A DNA stretch of 64,000 nt from Micromussa lordhowensis (taxonomy: Eukaryota > Cnidaria > Anthozoa > Scleractinia > Lobophylliidae). Location: positions 4,075,661 through 4,139,660 of the forward strand of contig OZ026600.1 in NCBI GenBank assembly GCA_964020085.1, in the 5' to 3' direction. A program made the position numbers and the translations under genes. Numbering within the stretch: the first letter of the stretch is position 1; the number at the start of each line of letters is the position of its first letter. Under the pieces are notes generated by a model, which was given only the letters and a program-made list of their open reading frames with translations, ran no database searches and was not told the origin of the DNA. Below, one piece after another: positions 25,101 to 36,979 of this stretch.

Positions 25101-28100
25101 ATACCAAACAAAAAGTGCTCTTTCTGTGAGCGAATTTCTTGTTAGATTAGTGAGAATACGGCGCAAGAAAAAATCAACTGGCGATATTTTTAGCGAAATG
25201 CAGTTCTGAAGCCCTTTCTTACCCTGTATTTATATGACGGGGATCTTGCATGTGTATTTATTTTAGCGGCAATTTTAAGTCTGCAAAGGAAAAGTAATAT
25301 TCAGCCCACGAAGAAATAAAAACTCTTCTGCTCTTAATACTTGCACTTCTCCGTGTAACAAAGGCAGCCCTTAACCAAAACACGGTATAACGTTTTCTTT
25401 TTTATGCTCTAGGTTCACCGATGACCAATCGCCTTCTCCGTGAATAGCTTTAGTCTTCGTTGTTAGTACATCAGGCCCGGGTCACTAATTATTCGACGAG
25501 AGTTAAAAAGTTGTCAAGTGGTCTTATAGGGTTAAAAATGGCACTTTGCTAACCACGTGATTTACATCACCCAAACGCTCTCGGAAATGAGTTAAACGGT
25601 TTCTTCCATTTGACAAGAGTTGTACTGCGAGGTATTTTTAACCGAAAAGAAATCTCCTCTCAGTTTTAATGATGCCAACTGCAGAATAGGCGAGATTACG
25701 GCAACGTGTCAACGCAACGGGATTGATTAGCCAAAAAGTACTACCTTCTGGCAAGATGGCTTTGCGGAAGAATGCATGCAGAGATATTTCACTGAGGTGT
25801 GACTTGGCATGGTAGATATGTACGCATGTTTCTAAACCTCCTTTAACTGCATTGATAGATCTGTGATGATACCAACTACAGAAATGGCGAGATGACGCAA
25901 ATGTGATGACTCAACGACATAGATCAGCCAAACGGTAGTCAGTTTTTTTCGCAAGATTACTATCTTTGCGCCAATTCAGTCGGCCGGGAAGAGTGGCAAC
26001 AGCAGATGCGGGTATATTTTTTCTAAATTGCGAGAAGGAATGCTAGGTGTGTAAATAAATTCTAAGCCACCTCCGGTTGCATTGTGACTTGCGTGGTCAA
26101 AAACGCTATAAAATAAGCATCCATTAACCACGGGTGTTTGACTATAAAAAATCCCGGTTAACCACGGCCATTCAAACAAACTCCTTGCCCGGCATATTTG
26201 TAAGTGAAAGTGACGATGTCGGCAAGATGTGTTTAGTGTCTGAAGACTCGGAAGCAAAGAAATGTTTTTGTTTCCCTTGTGCAGCACAAGGTTATTTGGC
26301 GACATCGACTTGTGGTGTTGCTGGCCTTTTTAACTGAAACAGTTAGGGCGGCTCATTAAGTTTTATGTGTCGGAAGGAACTCTTCCGCCTTCTACCAATT
26401 GATTTATATTTTAAGAAAGTATATAAATCACTTAGTCTCGCTTTGATACCAAACAAAAAGTGCTCTTTCTGTGAACGAATTTCTTGTTAGATTAGTGAGA
26501 ATACGGCGCAAGAAAAAATCAACTGGCGATATTTTTAGCGAAATGCAGTTCTGAAGCCCTTTCTTACCCTGTATTAATATGACGGGGATCTTGCATGTGT
26601 ATTTATTTTAGCGGCAATTTTAAGTCTGCAAAGGAAAAGTAATATTCAGCCCACGAAGAAATAAAAACTCTTCTGCTCTTAATACTTGCACTTCTCCGTG
26701 TAACAAAGGCAGCCCTTAACCAAAACACGGTATAACGTTTTATTTTTTATGCTCTAGGTTCACCGATGACCAATCGCCTTCTCCGTGAATAGCTTTAGTC
26801 TTCGTTGTTAGTACATCAAGCCCGGGTCACTAATTATTCGACGAGAGTCTGAAAAAGTTGTCAAGTGGTCTTATAGGGTTAAAAATGGCACTTTGCTAAC
26901 CACGTGATTTACATCACCCAAACGCTCTCGGAAATGAGTTAAACGGTTTCTTCCATTTGACAAGAGTTGTACTGCGAGGTATTTTTAACCGAAAAGAAAT
27001 CTCCTCTCAGTTTTAATGATGCCAACTGCAGAATAGGCGAGATTACGGCAACGTGTCAACGCAACGGGATTGATTAGCCAAAAAGTACTACCTTCTGGCA
27101 AGATGGCTTTGCGGAAGAATGCATGCAGAGATATTTCACTGAGGTGTGACTTGGCATGGTAGATATGTACGCATGTTTCTAAACCTCCTTTAACTGCATT
27201 GATAGATCTGTGATGATACCAACTACAGAAATGGCGAGATGACGCAAATGTGATGACTCATTGACATAGATCAGCCAAACGGTAGTCAGTTTTTTTCGCA
27301 AGATTACTATCTTTGCGCCAATTCAGTCGGCCGGGAAGAGTGGCAACAGCAGATGCGGGTATATTTTTTCTAAATTGCGAGAAGGAATGCTAGGTGTGTA
27401 AATAAATTCTAAGCCACCTCCGGTTGCATTGTGACTTGCGTGGTCAAAAACGCTATAAAATAAGCATCCATTAACCACGGGTGTTTGACTATAAAAAATC
27501 CCGGAGATCTCCGTTAACCACGGCCATTCAAACAAACTCCTTGCCCGGCATATTTGTAAGTGAAAGTGACGATGTCGGCAAGATGTGTTTAGTGTCTGAA
27601 GACTCGGAAGCAAAGAAATGTTTTTGTTTCCCTTGTGCAGCACAAGGTTATTTGGCGACATCGACTTGTGGTGTTGCTGGCCTTTTTAACTGAAACAGTT
27701 AGGGCGGCTCATTAAGTTTTATGTGTCGGGAGGAACTCTTCCGCCTTCTACCAATTGATTTATATTTTAAGATAATATATAAATCACTTAGTCTCGCTTT
27801 GATACCAAACAAAAAGTGCTCTTTCTGTGAGCGAATTTCTTGTTAGATTAGTGAGAATACGGCGCAAGAAAAAATCAACTGGCGATATTTTTAGCGAAAT
27901 GCAGTTCTGAAGCCCTTTCTTACCCTGTATTTATATGACGGGGATCTTGCATGTGTATTTATTTTAGCGGCAATTTTAAGTCTGCAAAGGAAAAGTAATA
28001 TTCAGCCCACGAAGAAATAAAAACTCTTCTGCTCTTAATACTTGCACTTCTCCGTGTAACAAAGGCAGCCCTTAACCAAAACACGGTATAACGTTTTATT

Positions 28101-29428
28101 TTTTATGCTCTAGGTTCACCGATGACCAATCGCCTTCTCCGTGAATAGCTTTAGTCTTCGTTGTTAGTACATCAAGCCCGGGTCACTAATTATTCGACGA
28201 GAGTCTGAAAAAGTTGTCAAGTGGTCTTATAGGGTTAAAAATGGCACTTTGCTAACCACGTGATTTACATCACCCAAACGCTCTCGGAAATGAGTTAAAC
28301 GGTTTCTTCCATTTGACAAGAGTTGTACTGCGAGGTATTTTTAACCGAAAAGAAATCTCCTCTCAGTTTTAATGATGCCAACTGCAGAATAGGCGAGATT
28401 ACGGCAACGTGTCAACGCAACGGGATTGATTAGCCAAAAAGTACTACCTTCTGGCAAGATGGCTTTGCGGAAGAATGCATGCAGAGATATTTCACTGAGG
28501 TGTGACTTGGCATGGTAGATATGTACGCATGTTTCTAAACCTCCTTTAACTGCATTGATAGATCTGTGATGATACCAACTACAGAAATGGCGAGATGACG
28601 CAAATGTGATGACTCATTGACATAGATCAGCCAAACGGTAGTCAGTTTTTTTTCGCAAGATTACTATCTTTGCGCCAATTCAGTCGGCCGGGAAGAGTGG
28701 CAACAGCAGATGCGGGTATATTTTTTCTAAATTGCGAGAAGGAATGCTAGGTGTGTAAATAAATTCTAAGCCACCTCCGGTTGCATTGTGACTTGCGTGG
28801 TCAAAAACGCTATAAAATAAGCATCCATTAACCACGGGTGTTTGACTATAAAAAATCCCGGAGATCTCCGTTAACCACGGCCATTCAAACAAACTCCTTG
28901 CCCGGCATATTTGTAAGTGAAAGTGACGATGTCGGCAAGATGTGTTTAGTGTCTGAAGACTCGGAAGCAAAGAAATGATGTTTTTGTTTCCCTTGTGCAG
29001 CACAAGGTTATTTGGCGACATTGACTTGTGGTGTTGCTGGCCTTTTTAACTGAAACAGTTAGGGCGGCTCATTAAGTTTTATGTGTCGGAAGGAACTCTT
29101 CCGCCTTCTACCAATTGATTTATATTTTAAGAAAGTATATAAATCACTTAGTCTCGCTGGATACCAAACAAAAAGTGCTCTTTCTGTGGGCGAATTTCTT
29201 GTTCAAATAGTGAGAATATGGCGCAAGAAAAAATCAACTGGCGATATTTTTAGCGAAACGCAGTTCTGAAGCCCTTTCTTACTCTTCATTAATATAATGA
29301 TGATCTTCCGTGTGTATTTATTTTAGCGGCAATTTTCAGTCTGCAACTGAAAAGCAATATTCAGCACACGAAGAAATAAAAACTCTTCTGCTTTATACAT
29401 GCACTTGTCCGTGTAACAAAGGCAGCCC
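11846..29428. repeat. 13-copy, ~1.35-kb tandem satellite with 4057-bp higher-order repeat
   Basis: Unit starts (each at TTAACC) are 11846, 13200, 14556, 15901, 17257, 18613, 19958, 21314, 22670, 24015, 25371, 26716 and 28072. Unit lengths are 1354, 1356, 1345, 1356, 1356, 1345, 1356, 1356, 1345, 1356, 1345, 1356 and 1357. The 1345-bp type lacks nine bases in the 'cccggagatctccg' motif and two bases at 'gagtctgaaaaag'. Units are nearly identical, with shared diagnostic variants (ggaagg/gggagg, aagataat/aagaaagt, tcaag/tcagg, aacgac/attgac). The right half of every unit is the TIR arm. Identical short frames on both strands repeat in each copy; they are a result of recent copying rather than evidence for genes. 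Confidence 0.95.
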
Positions 29429-29570
29429 TTAACCAATACATGGTACAATATTTCTTTTTTATGCACGATACAATGTTTTATTTAAAATCTTGCGACAGTA
29501 TTTATTTTAGCGGCAATGTTCAGGCTGCAACTGAAAGTAATATTGAACGTGATCTGTGCTGTTTTATTTG
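28072..29570. repeat. Right edge of the satellite: diverged last unit plus degenerate remnant
   Basis: Unit 13 is like the others until about 29150, then gathers substitutions and small indels toward its end. Beyond the final TTAA (29429) about 37 bases resemble a unit start ('ttaaccaatacatggtac' against 'ttaaccaaaacacggtat'). A piece near 29497-29550 ('tttattttagcggcaat') resembles the TIR-arm interior. The array therefore probably once extended further and has decayed here. Confidence 0.7.
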
Positions 29571-29757
29571 AAGACCAGATTGTTACCAAGCAATGTACGT
29601 GTGCCAGGAAGTACTGTCCATTTAAGTACAAGTACATTCTTTTAGTAAAATTAATAACCATTTGTTGTGTAGGTTGGAAAAGTTTATCGGTAGAATTTTT
29701 TAACACGCCAACGCCTTGACCGTTTGTTTATTGCGGTGTTTATTTATTCCAGATTGA

Positions 29758-30135
29758 CTTAAGGTGGCTCAAAACATTTTCCAGCACTTTCCAAGACGTA
29801 GATTTTGATGGGTCATAATTACCTCTCGTTATCAATTGATGCTACAATCATGATATCAAAAAACTGCCCAATCACTGATAACCACGCTGGTATTATTTCC
29901 GTGGAACAATAGGTTACCATAGCAACACTATGACCTGCTAAAACACCCTCAATATCAGCTTTAAGCGGTTATATTTCACAAACGACACTGTGAAATTTTT
30001 TCTTATTGCAGAATTTTGAAAAGCGGGATAAGATGCAACTTTTGGCAAAGTTTAAGAAAATTCTGTACATAGGGTTCAGAGCCACCTTAAATTTTCGAAA
30101 ATTTAAGGTGGCTCTGAACCCTATGTACAGAATGG
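29758..30135. mobile_element. MITE-like element ending in a perfect palindrome
   Basis: This begins near 'cttaaggtggctcaaaac' and shares 'ggttaccatagcaacactat' and 'caaaaca/ctaaaacaccctcaat' with an inverted relative at 35215-35625. Its right end contains the 74-bp palindrome at 30060-30133. It has no coding capacity. Confidence 0.6.
30060..30133. repeat. 74-bp perfect palindrome
   Basis: The two 37-nt arms are exact reverse complements with no spacer; the centre (TCGA) lies between 30096 and 30097. The arm text runs 'attctgtacatagggttcag' and on to 'agccaccttaaatttt'. Confidence 0.95.
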
Positions 30136-30715
30136 AAAATGTGTCATTTGCGAGTGTATCAACAAAAATGATAGTGTACCGAAGCAAAAGTTTGGAAGTT
30201 TTCCAGTTGTTATAAAGGAAGATTTTGTGCTGCGACTGCATTTGTTTCAAATTTAGAGATTTGAACGTGTCGTAACAAAGAGTTTATAACATGAAAGGAC
30301 CTGATATGTATTCGCTTTCTGACGGTGGTTATTGTCATGGTGAAAAAAAAGCCCTTTTTAGCACGTCCTCACCACGTATTTTTTTTTTGCTTGCTGCTAT
30401 TTCTTTTGACTCTGCAAAGTTGTGTTTCCTTTATACATCTTAGAGTCGTCTTTGCTGACAAACTGTGCCAGTCATTTGAATTTGCGGTCTCCGCTTTCCA
30501 CATGCAAGTAGCTCCTTGGCCGTTACCTGAGAAATTTTCAATATGATGCCCGGCTCCCAAAGCAGTGTCTCAGGATAAACTTGTTGACGTTGCTTATTAT
30601 CGGAAAAAAAGCTACTGTGAAGCGCATCAAAACTCAATTGGTGGTTGAGTGAGAACATACATTTCATTTTTCCCTTGCCAATCAAGATCGGCTCTACCAA
30701 TAATGTGCTATTAAT
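30134..30715 (+). repeat. Direct repeat, copy 1 (partner 31694-32462)
   Basis: Both copies share 'gtgtaccgaagcaaaagttt', 'gttgttataaaggaagattt', 'cctcaccacgta' and 'ctaccaataatgtgctatta' in the same order, with moderate divergence. A third, shorter and more diverged piece is near 30895-30960 ('ggtcatggtagaaaacaggc'). No protein is supported. Confidence 0.8.
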
Positions 30716-31693
30716 AGGAGCTGATCAGTGCATATGAGTAGTCGTCACGGCTTTAGTATCGAAGTATGGTGCTGTTAGGAACCTGTTGAATTTCTGTATT
30801 ACAAATAAATTTAACTAAAATTTAAAAAGCTTACGAGCGTCCTCAAATAGAGTTTATCGTGTAAATGATAGCAGACGATTGAAGTTTTGTTTGTTTACCG
30901 AGGTTGTTGTGGTCATGGTAGAAAACAGGCTCCAAATAGCACAAGCTCACCACGTATCAAAACTTTTCACTGGCGTGAAATGATTTTCGACTTTGCAAAT
31001 TAACGTTTGCCTTAAACGTCTAATAGGCAATTGCAGAAACGTGAGAGGACTGGGAAAGAGTATGGTTGTTTTCCGTTTGTTTGAAAAACTAAGATATTCA
31101 AATGAAAGATCAACTAAATTCGAGAGTATTTACCAAGAATAGAAGTATTTAGAGAAGGAAAATGGCAAAATGGTAGCTCTTCAAATATCATCTAAAATAG
31201 AGAGTTTGTATGGATTGGGTAGACAAGCCACAAAATTATAAGGATTTGTATGGAATTTTGCAACTTTTGAGATTCTCCCATTTGAACAATTTTCAACTGA
31301 AAACTCTCAAACTTGGCTGGGTAGCTTTTCATTCAGTAACATTTCAGTTGAAATGTTTAGATTTTCAATCTAATCAATATAAGAAACTCGTCCCAGTCCT
31401 CTCACGTTTCTGCAATGGGCTATTGTTCTCTTGTTTGACAAACTGCTCCATTCTGCAAAGATTTCAGCTTGAGTTCTCCCGACATGAATTATTTCTCGGT
31501 CCTAGTTAGAAGGTTTATCTTACAAGGCACAAGTTAGTATCCTGCAGAATAGACATGCTGAAGTAATTTCTTACTCAGTTCCAAGGTTTGTTTGTTAAAT
31601 GGAAGGTCAAACACTCTTAAAGTATGATTCCATAAATTGGCGTCGGAATGACATTAATTAGATTTTATTTCTGACCAACCCTACAGAGCTTAC

Positions 31694-32462
31694 GGAAAAC
31701 GTGTCACTAGCGGGTGTATAGTGTACCGAAGCAAAAGTTTAGAAGTTTTCCAGTTGTTATAAAGGAAGATTTTGTGCTGCGATTACATTTGTTTCAAATT
31801 TAGACATTTAAACGCGTCGTAACAAAGAGTTTATAGCATGAAAGTACCTGATAATCTCTAGTCGCTTTCTGACGGTGGTCATTGTCATGGTGAAAAAGAT
31901 GCACTTTTTAGCGCGTCCTCACCACGTAATTTTTTTTTTCGCTCGCTGCTATTTCTCTAGACTCTGCAAAATTCTGTTTCCTTTACACTTCTTAGCGTCG
32001 TCTAGGCTGAAAAACTGTGCCACTCACTTAAATGTGTGGTCGCTTTCCACATGCAAATAGCTACTTGGCCGTTATATCTGATTAATAACGAATAAGATGC
32101 CTTTCAAAGCAATCCCTCAAAATAAACTTGTTGACGTTGCTTATTACCAAATGCCCAATCGTGTTTCGGAAAAGGCTACTATGAAGCGATTCAAAACTCA
32201 ATTTGCCAATCAAGAGGGTCCTCATGGGTGGGTCCTCATGTCGGTTGTAGGGTAAAATTTCATTACCTTGTCGGTTGTTAGTAAAAATTGTTGACCTTTG
32301 TCAGTTGTCGGTAAATCCCAGTTAATTTTTTTGGCGCTAGTCGCTAAGTTTTTTTCCTCGTTTTGTCAGTAGTCCGTAATATTTCTATCCCTTTGTCGCT
32401 AGTTGGTTAACCCCATTCACACCCTCAAATAAGCCTGGCTCTACCAATAATGTGCTATTAAC
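31694..32462 (+). repeat. Direct repeat, copy 2, with an internal insertion
   Basis: Partner of 30134-30715, about 1.55 kb downstream. It carries extra sequence at about 32215-32430 made of short recurring 'tgtcggttgtaggtaaa'-like steps ('gtcggttg', 'gtcagttgtcggtaaa', 'gtcagtagtccgtaa'). Confidence 0.75.
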
Positions 32463-34041
32463 AAGGATGTAATTAACTGAAATTTGTAAAGCATAAAGTA
32501 ATGCATGCTTATTAGTTTCGGTGACAGGGTTTAAAAAAGCCTATTGACGGCTTAGCCGGGGTTGGGGTTACTCTCTTATGACGCAGACGGGGCAGCTTGT
32601 CGAAAATTTTGAAATTGACTCTTAAAGGAGACTAATCTTGATGCGGGTCACAAATTTTTGACCCCTAAGGGAAAACAATGCGAGTTAAAAATAGAAGCTG
32701 TTTTGCTATAGTTCTTTGGGTACTACTTTAAACAGAGCTGAAAATATTGCCGATTTTTCCTCTATACCCTAAGTGAGACTAAAATCCGAAATTTACACCC
32801 CTAAGGGAGTCGATGAGCATCCCCGTCTGTTTCACATGCAAGTCCTCGCCCATCCCGGGGTGGCTTAGACGTTCTTGGCTTTTTATTTTGTTCTTGTTTT
32901 CAATATTGTTGTTGTTGTTGTGTTATCGGTTTTCTTTATGTAATAGCCACTGGCCGTGACCTTGTGCACAGTATTTAACTTGGTGGTGTATTAAAGAAAA
33001 AATTTGTAGACTCGTTACAGAGGAAAAAAAATAAGTAGTTCACTCTCTCTAAAGTATGCAAAGCTATGTTATTGGATATACTTGCACTGGATAGCTTAGT
33101 ACCTATTGGGGGTTTTACAACGTGTCTGAAGGGGTATCTTTGACTTTTTCGTTGGTTTGGCGCTGTGCTTTGCATCTCGAAAATAAGACGGCTTGCAAAA
33201 TGTGTCTGATTTTAATATCCGTGAATCTGCTGCCAGGAACTGTGATGATTGCTTTGGAAATTGTAAGAGAATGGTTCCCATTTCATTTCATAGAATGTAA
33301 GAGAAGTCACTTCAGCCTTTTGAAAATATTAAAGAATTAGAAAGACTGGATTTCAAGTGCTCGTCACATCTTAAGTGACCAGTAGAAAATGCGGTATTAT
33401 GACGTAAATTAAACCTATGCACCAGAGAGGGGTGTCATCTATCGAAGTGAATGACAGGCTTGTTGAAATAACAAGATATTGGCGTCGTAATTTTGTTGGT
33501 ATAAGAGGCAATGGGATCGAGGGCTCGATAATAATTCGATAATAATTTTTCCATGTTAAGTTTTTGTAATTTTCTCGACATTTTTCCTTCTTATACAAAA
33601 CTTCACTTGAAAATTGAAAATAATGATAAAGTACTCAATACATATGATCACAGGTTTTTATTTATAATCGTCTTCACTTTTACACCTCGTCACTTTAATA
33701 TCGGAAATAAAAATAAAAAGATTAAATAAAAAATGTTATCTTCCCATCTTGTCTTCTGTATCTGAGTTGTAACAGTATTTATAAAGTAAATACTATGTGT
33801 TATCAATTTTTACTTGTTCATCGGAGCTTACGCTAATCACTTTTCAGTTTTTCCACCACATCAGATTTAGCCAATGAAAGCGAGTTTTTAAAAATGAAGA
33901 ATTTGAGATATCGCAGAAGCCAATATCTATGATATTGTAGTTAGTTTCTGTGGTAAGAGAAATTAGATGAACGCACTATTGGTACCTCCAGGGCACGTTT
34001 ACTATGAACCAAAAATTAAAGAAAAAAATGAAACCCTACCC
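32463..34041. other. Gene-free stretch with dispersed-repeat debris
   Basis: 32560-32870 looks like an old dispersed repeat of a kind common in corals ('gatgagcatccccgtctg', 'cacccctaagggag'). The rest is AT-rich with short open frames and no domain I recognise. Confidence 0.4.
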
Positions 34042-36979
34042 TCATTTCCTTAAATTTCCTAAGAAAACGTTGAAGTCTCCCCAAGTGTTAATTTTTTTTA
34101 GCCTTAACAGGGGGTTGTTGGCCAGCATGCCATGTGTCCTGAATGCAGCTATTTGTACCACTTGGCACGCCGATTCAGACTGCTCGCGCAGATTTCCCAC
34201 ATTTGTGAGAAATTCGTCCTGACCCTGACATCATGGCCAATTAAAAACTTGCCCATGTTGAGGATTCCATATTGTGAGCCATCAAATGGAACAACATGCT
34301 GGCACTGTGAAATGGCATTGTGGACTTTATAAGAAGGAAAAAATAATAATTAGTTCAATGGAATGAACTTGTCAAAACTTATGATGATATTTGTACCACC
34401 TGATATTTGTATGCACATGTTTATATACAGTGTGCAAATATTTACAATGTATATCATTTTAAATGCATCTTATGTGTACATAACAGTGGAACCTCTATAT
34501 AATGAAGGCCTAAAGGACTGGCAAAATGTCTTCACTTTAGATTTCCCATGAAGTGTATATTATCCTTAGGTATTTTTGTGCAGGGAGAAAGTGTGCAGCT
34601 GAACTTTGAATGTCATGCAATGTAAATAACATAAAATACAATGTAAAGTAACCATGTTAGCTTGGATTACTTGATGTATATAAAAAAAACTCACTGAGAA
34701 CACTTCTCCTTCGATACTGGGTGAAAAGAGTAAGTTCCTTGGGAGGAGACTGAATTTCAAGTGGCCCAGCTCCACAAACATGGCAAATGCCACCCTCATC
34801 TACAGCTGATAGAACATTGCCATTAAAGTCAAGCAAGAATTTAACAGTTCCAATATCCTCAAAAGGAATTTGCTTGTACGAAAGACAGGTACTTTTTATG
34901 CTTTCCTGGGTCGACTGTAATGTACTAGCTAATTCACTGGTACACGCAGCATGGAATTCTGTCACAAAATCTGGGCAACACTCCTTTTCAAGGGAATCTA
35001 CCACAAACTTGACATGTACACAGTTGCTGAATGTACAAATGAGGCACTTCATGCCTTGGGCGCCAACTGTTAAAATTCCCCAAGGATGTGATGGTGGCTT
35101 TACGCTGATAACTGTCCTCTGTATATGGACAAATGGAGAGTCATCAGGAGCCTCGATGTTTTCTAAAAAAAGAAATGTATTTAAACAATTATTATTGTCT
35201 TTACTAGTTTAAAGTGGTTAATAAAGATTTTCAGCATTTTCCAGTACTTGAAATGGGTCAGTGCTACCACTCTTTATCAGTTTATACTGTTAGGTGTTCG
35301 GGTGGCTCTGGACACCTCCTACAGAATTTGCAAAAAGTTACATCATAAAACGCTAATCAAATTCCATTGACTAAAAAACAGGGGGTCACTGAACTCGTTT
35401 TTAAGCTTTCAGCCTTTAAAGTTTAAATTGAGGGTGTTTTTGACAGATCATAATGTTGCTATGGTAACCACTAATTGCCAGAAAATAATCCCAACTTGTT
35501 GACCAGTGATAGGGCATTTGTTTCATACCATTACAGCAAGTGATAAAGAGTGGTAGCACTGACCAATCAAATTAGAAGCACATAGTCAAGTTATATACTG
35601 AAAACCATTATAAGCCACCTTAATTTAAATTAAAGAAAAAATTATATCTTACACACCTTCATCTGCTGTTTCCTGATCAAAAGCTGGTGATATTGAAAAC
35701 ATGGCATCAAAGTTACGCATGGCTATGCTGAGCACTTTGATGTGCAGACAAAATGAATTCAATTGTGTCCAGTCTGCAAGATATAAAAAGGAAATAGTAA
35801 TGTCGATTAAATTAAACTGCGGATAAATATGGGATATAAGTAATGACATACAGTATATATTGTACAACATAATATATATATTTAGTATATACCACACAAG
35901 TGAATAGTGCTTTCGCGTGCTCTGATTGGTTAACTCGGAGGTGATTAGCAAGTACTATTCACCTCCTAGCAGCCGGCACGAGAGATTTTCACATTTCCGA
36001 CTGTTTTCGCACATAAAATAACGTTTTGGTCCTCTAATTATTCAACTTGTGTGGTATATACTAAAACAATTGAAGGGGTGAGTGCAAAACCATGCTAAGT
36101 GACTATTTGGCTGAAAAAAAAAGTGTTCACGAAAGGGCCTGAACTTTGGCATGTGGGTTTCGTTTCACCTGAGAAACATTGCTCTGAAGTTTTTTTTGCT
36201 GGGTTGCTCTTCGAAATCTGCATAAACAAGACAAGGTATCGCATTACATGTCAGACAGGGCGCATAAAGTAAAAGCAGATATTGAAAAAAACTTTGGAGG
36301 TAAATGTTGGCCGTGACTAATTCTTTCTGATTCAGAGAAAGCTATTTGTCTAAATTTTGCTTCGTAGTCATTTGCGAGGAACGTAAACAAAAGGTTTTGA
36401 TCTTGAACTCAAGTGAGAAATTTTGTTATTATTTTAGCAAATATTCATCATGTGCGTTTCAATATGGTAGATTCTAAACACCAATAGAGGTCACCAATAC
36501 TGTAGGTGCTTGTTGATTAAAATATGTAGACCATATCGTATTGTTTTCACTTTTCACGAAAATCTGTCAGATGAAAAGTTGCCAGAAATGAAACATATAT
36601 TTTTTTTCTTTTGAAACCCAAAACCTTTGGTTACTTGTAACAAGATGAACCACAAATTTGCATAAGGTTTGTCTGCATAATATTTGCTCACTGATGCCTG
36701 ACTCGGCACTCACACTTTCCACTTTCTCTTAAACTTGAAACTTGACTTGGAAAACTGACACCTAAACAAACCTTCTTCAGAAAAGTGATCTTCTGAATGC
36801 ACTACTTTTGAATGAGAAGCAAACTGATGAAAGATTTCAAATTTTTTATGTCCTTTAATGAGATAAGCATCTCCCCTGTCAGCGGCTAAGACATACTCCC
36901 ACGGGAAATGTTTTTTTGGCGGCAAATTGCAGAATGAAGCGCTTTCACTGGAAGCTTTTCGGGTTGTCCACGTTGTCAT
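34042..36979 (-). CDS. Four-exon gene with a SWIM-like Cys/His cluster; one apparent frameshift (possible pseudogene)
   Basis: Phase-consistent exons on the - strand: 36979-36772 (ATG start, in-frame stop just upstream), 35773-35657, 35162-34695, then 34324 to 34042. Junction codons are restored across every intron (G|AC, G|AA, A|TC), which supports real splicing. Exon 3 has a C-x2-C-x4-C-x-H cluster (CLICTFSNCVH), then ICHVCGAGPL. Exon 4 has FDGSQYGILNMGKFLIGHDV. The frame then breaks near 34221-34229 at a 'gtcagggtcagg' repeat; the next frame is open for about 60 residues to TGA at 34042-34044. The arrangement resembles multicopy uncharacterised cnidarian proteins, perhaps related to HMGXB3 or KDZ-type transposase-derived proteins (weak inference). 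The function is unknown, and the break may be a real mutation or a base-calling error. Confidence 0.55.
35215..35625. mobile_element. MITE-like element inside intron 2 of the - strand gene
   Basis: Related to 29758-30135 in inverted orientation: 'atgttgctatggtaacca' here against 'ggttaccatagcaacac' there. The left end 'aaagtggtt' faces a right end 'aagccacctt'. 'gtgctaccactctttatca' and 'tgataaagagtggtagcac' form an internal inverted pair. Confidence 0.65.
35881..36065. mobile_element. 185-bp MITE with 20-bp terminal inverted repeats
   Basis: The ends are 'tttagtatataccacacaag' and its exact reverse complement 'cttgtgtggtatatactaaa'. It lies in intron 1 of the - strand gene. There is no coding potential. 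Confidence 0.8.

Noticed and set aside
12451..28991. Conserved 109-113-codon - strand and 67-70-codon + strand frames in every satellite unit
   Set aside because: Conservation reflects recent tandem copying. The two frames overlap on opposite strands, resemble no known family, and the homologous stretch in the left arm is interrupted.
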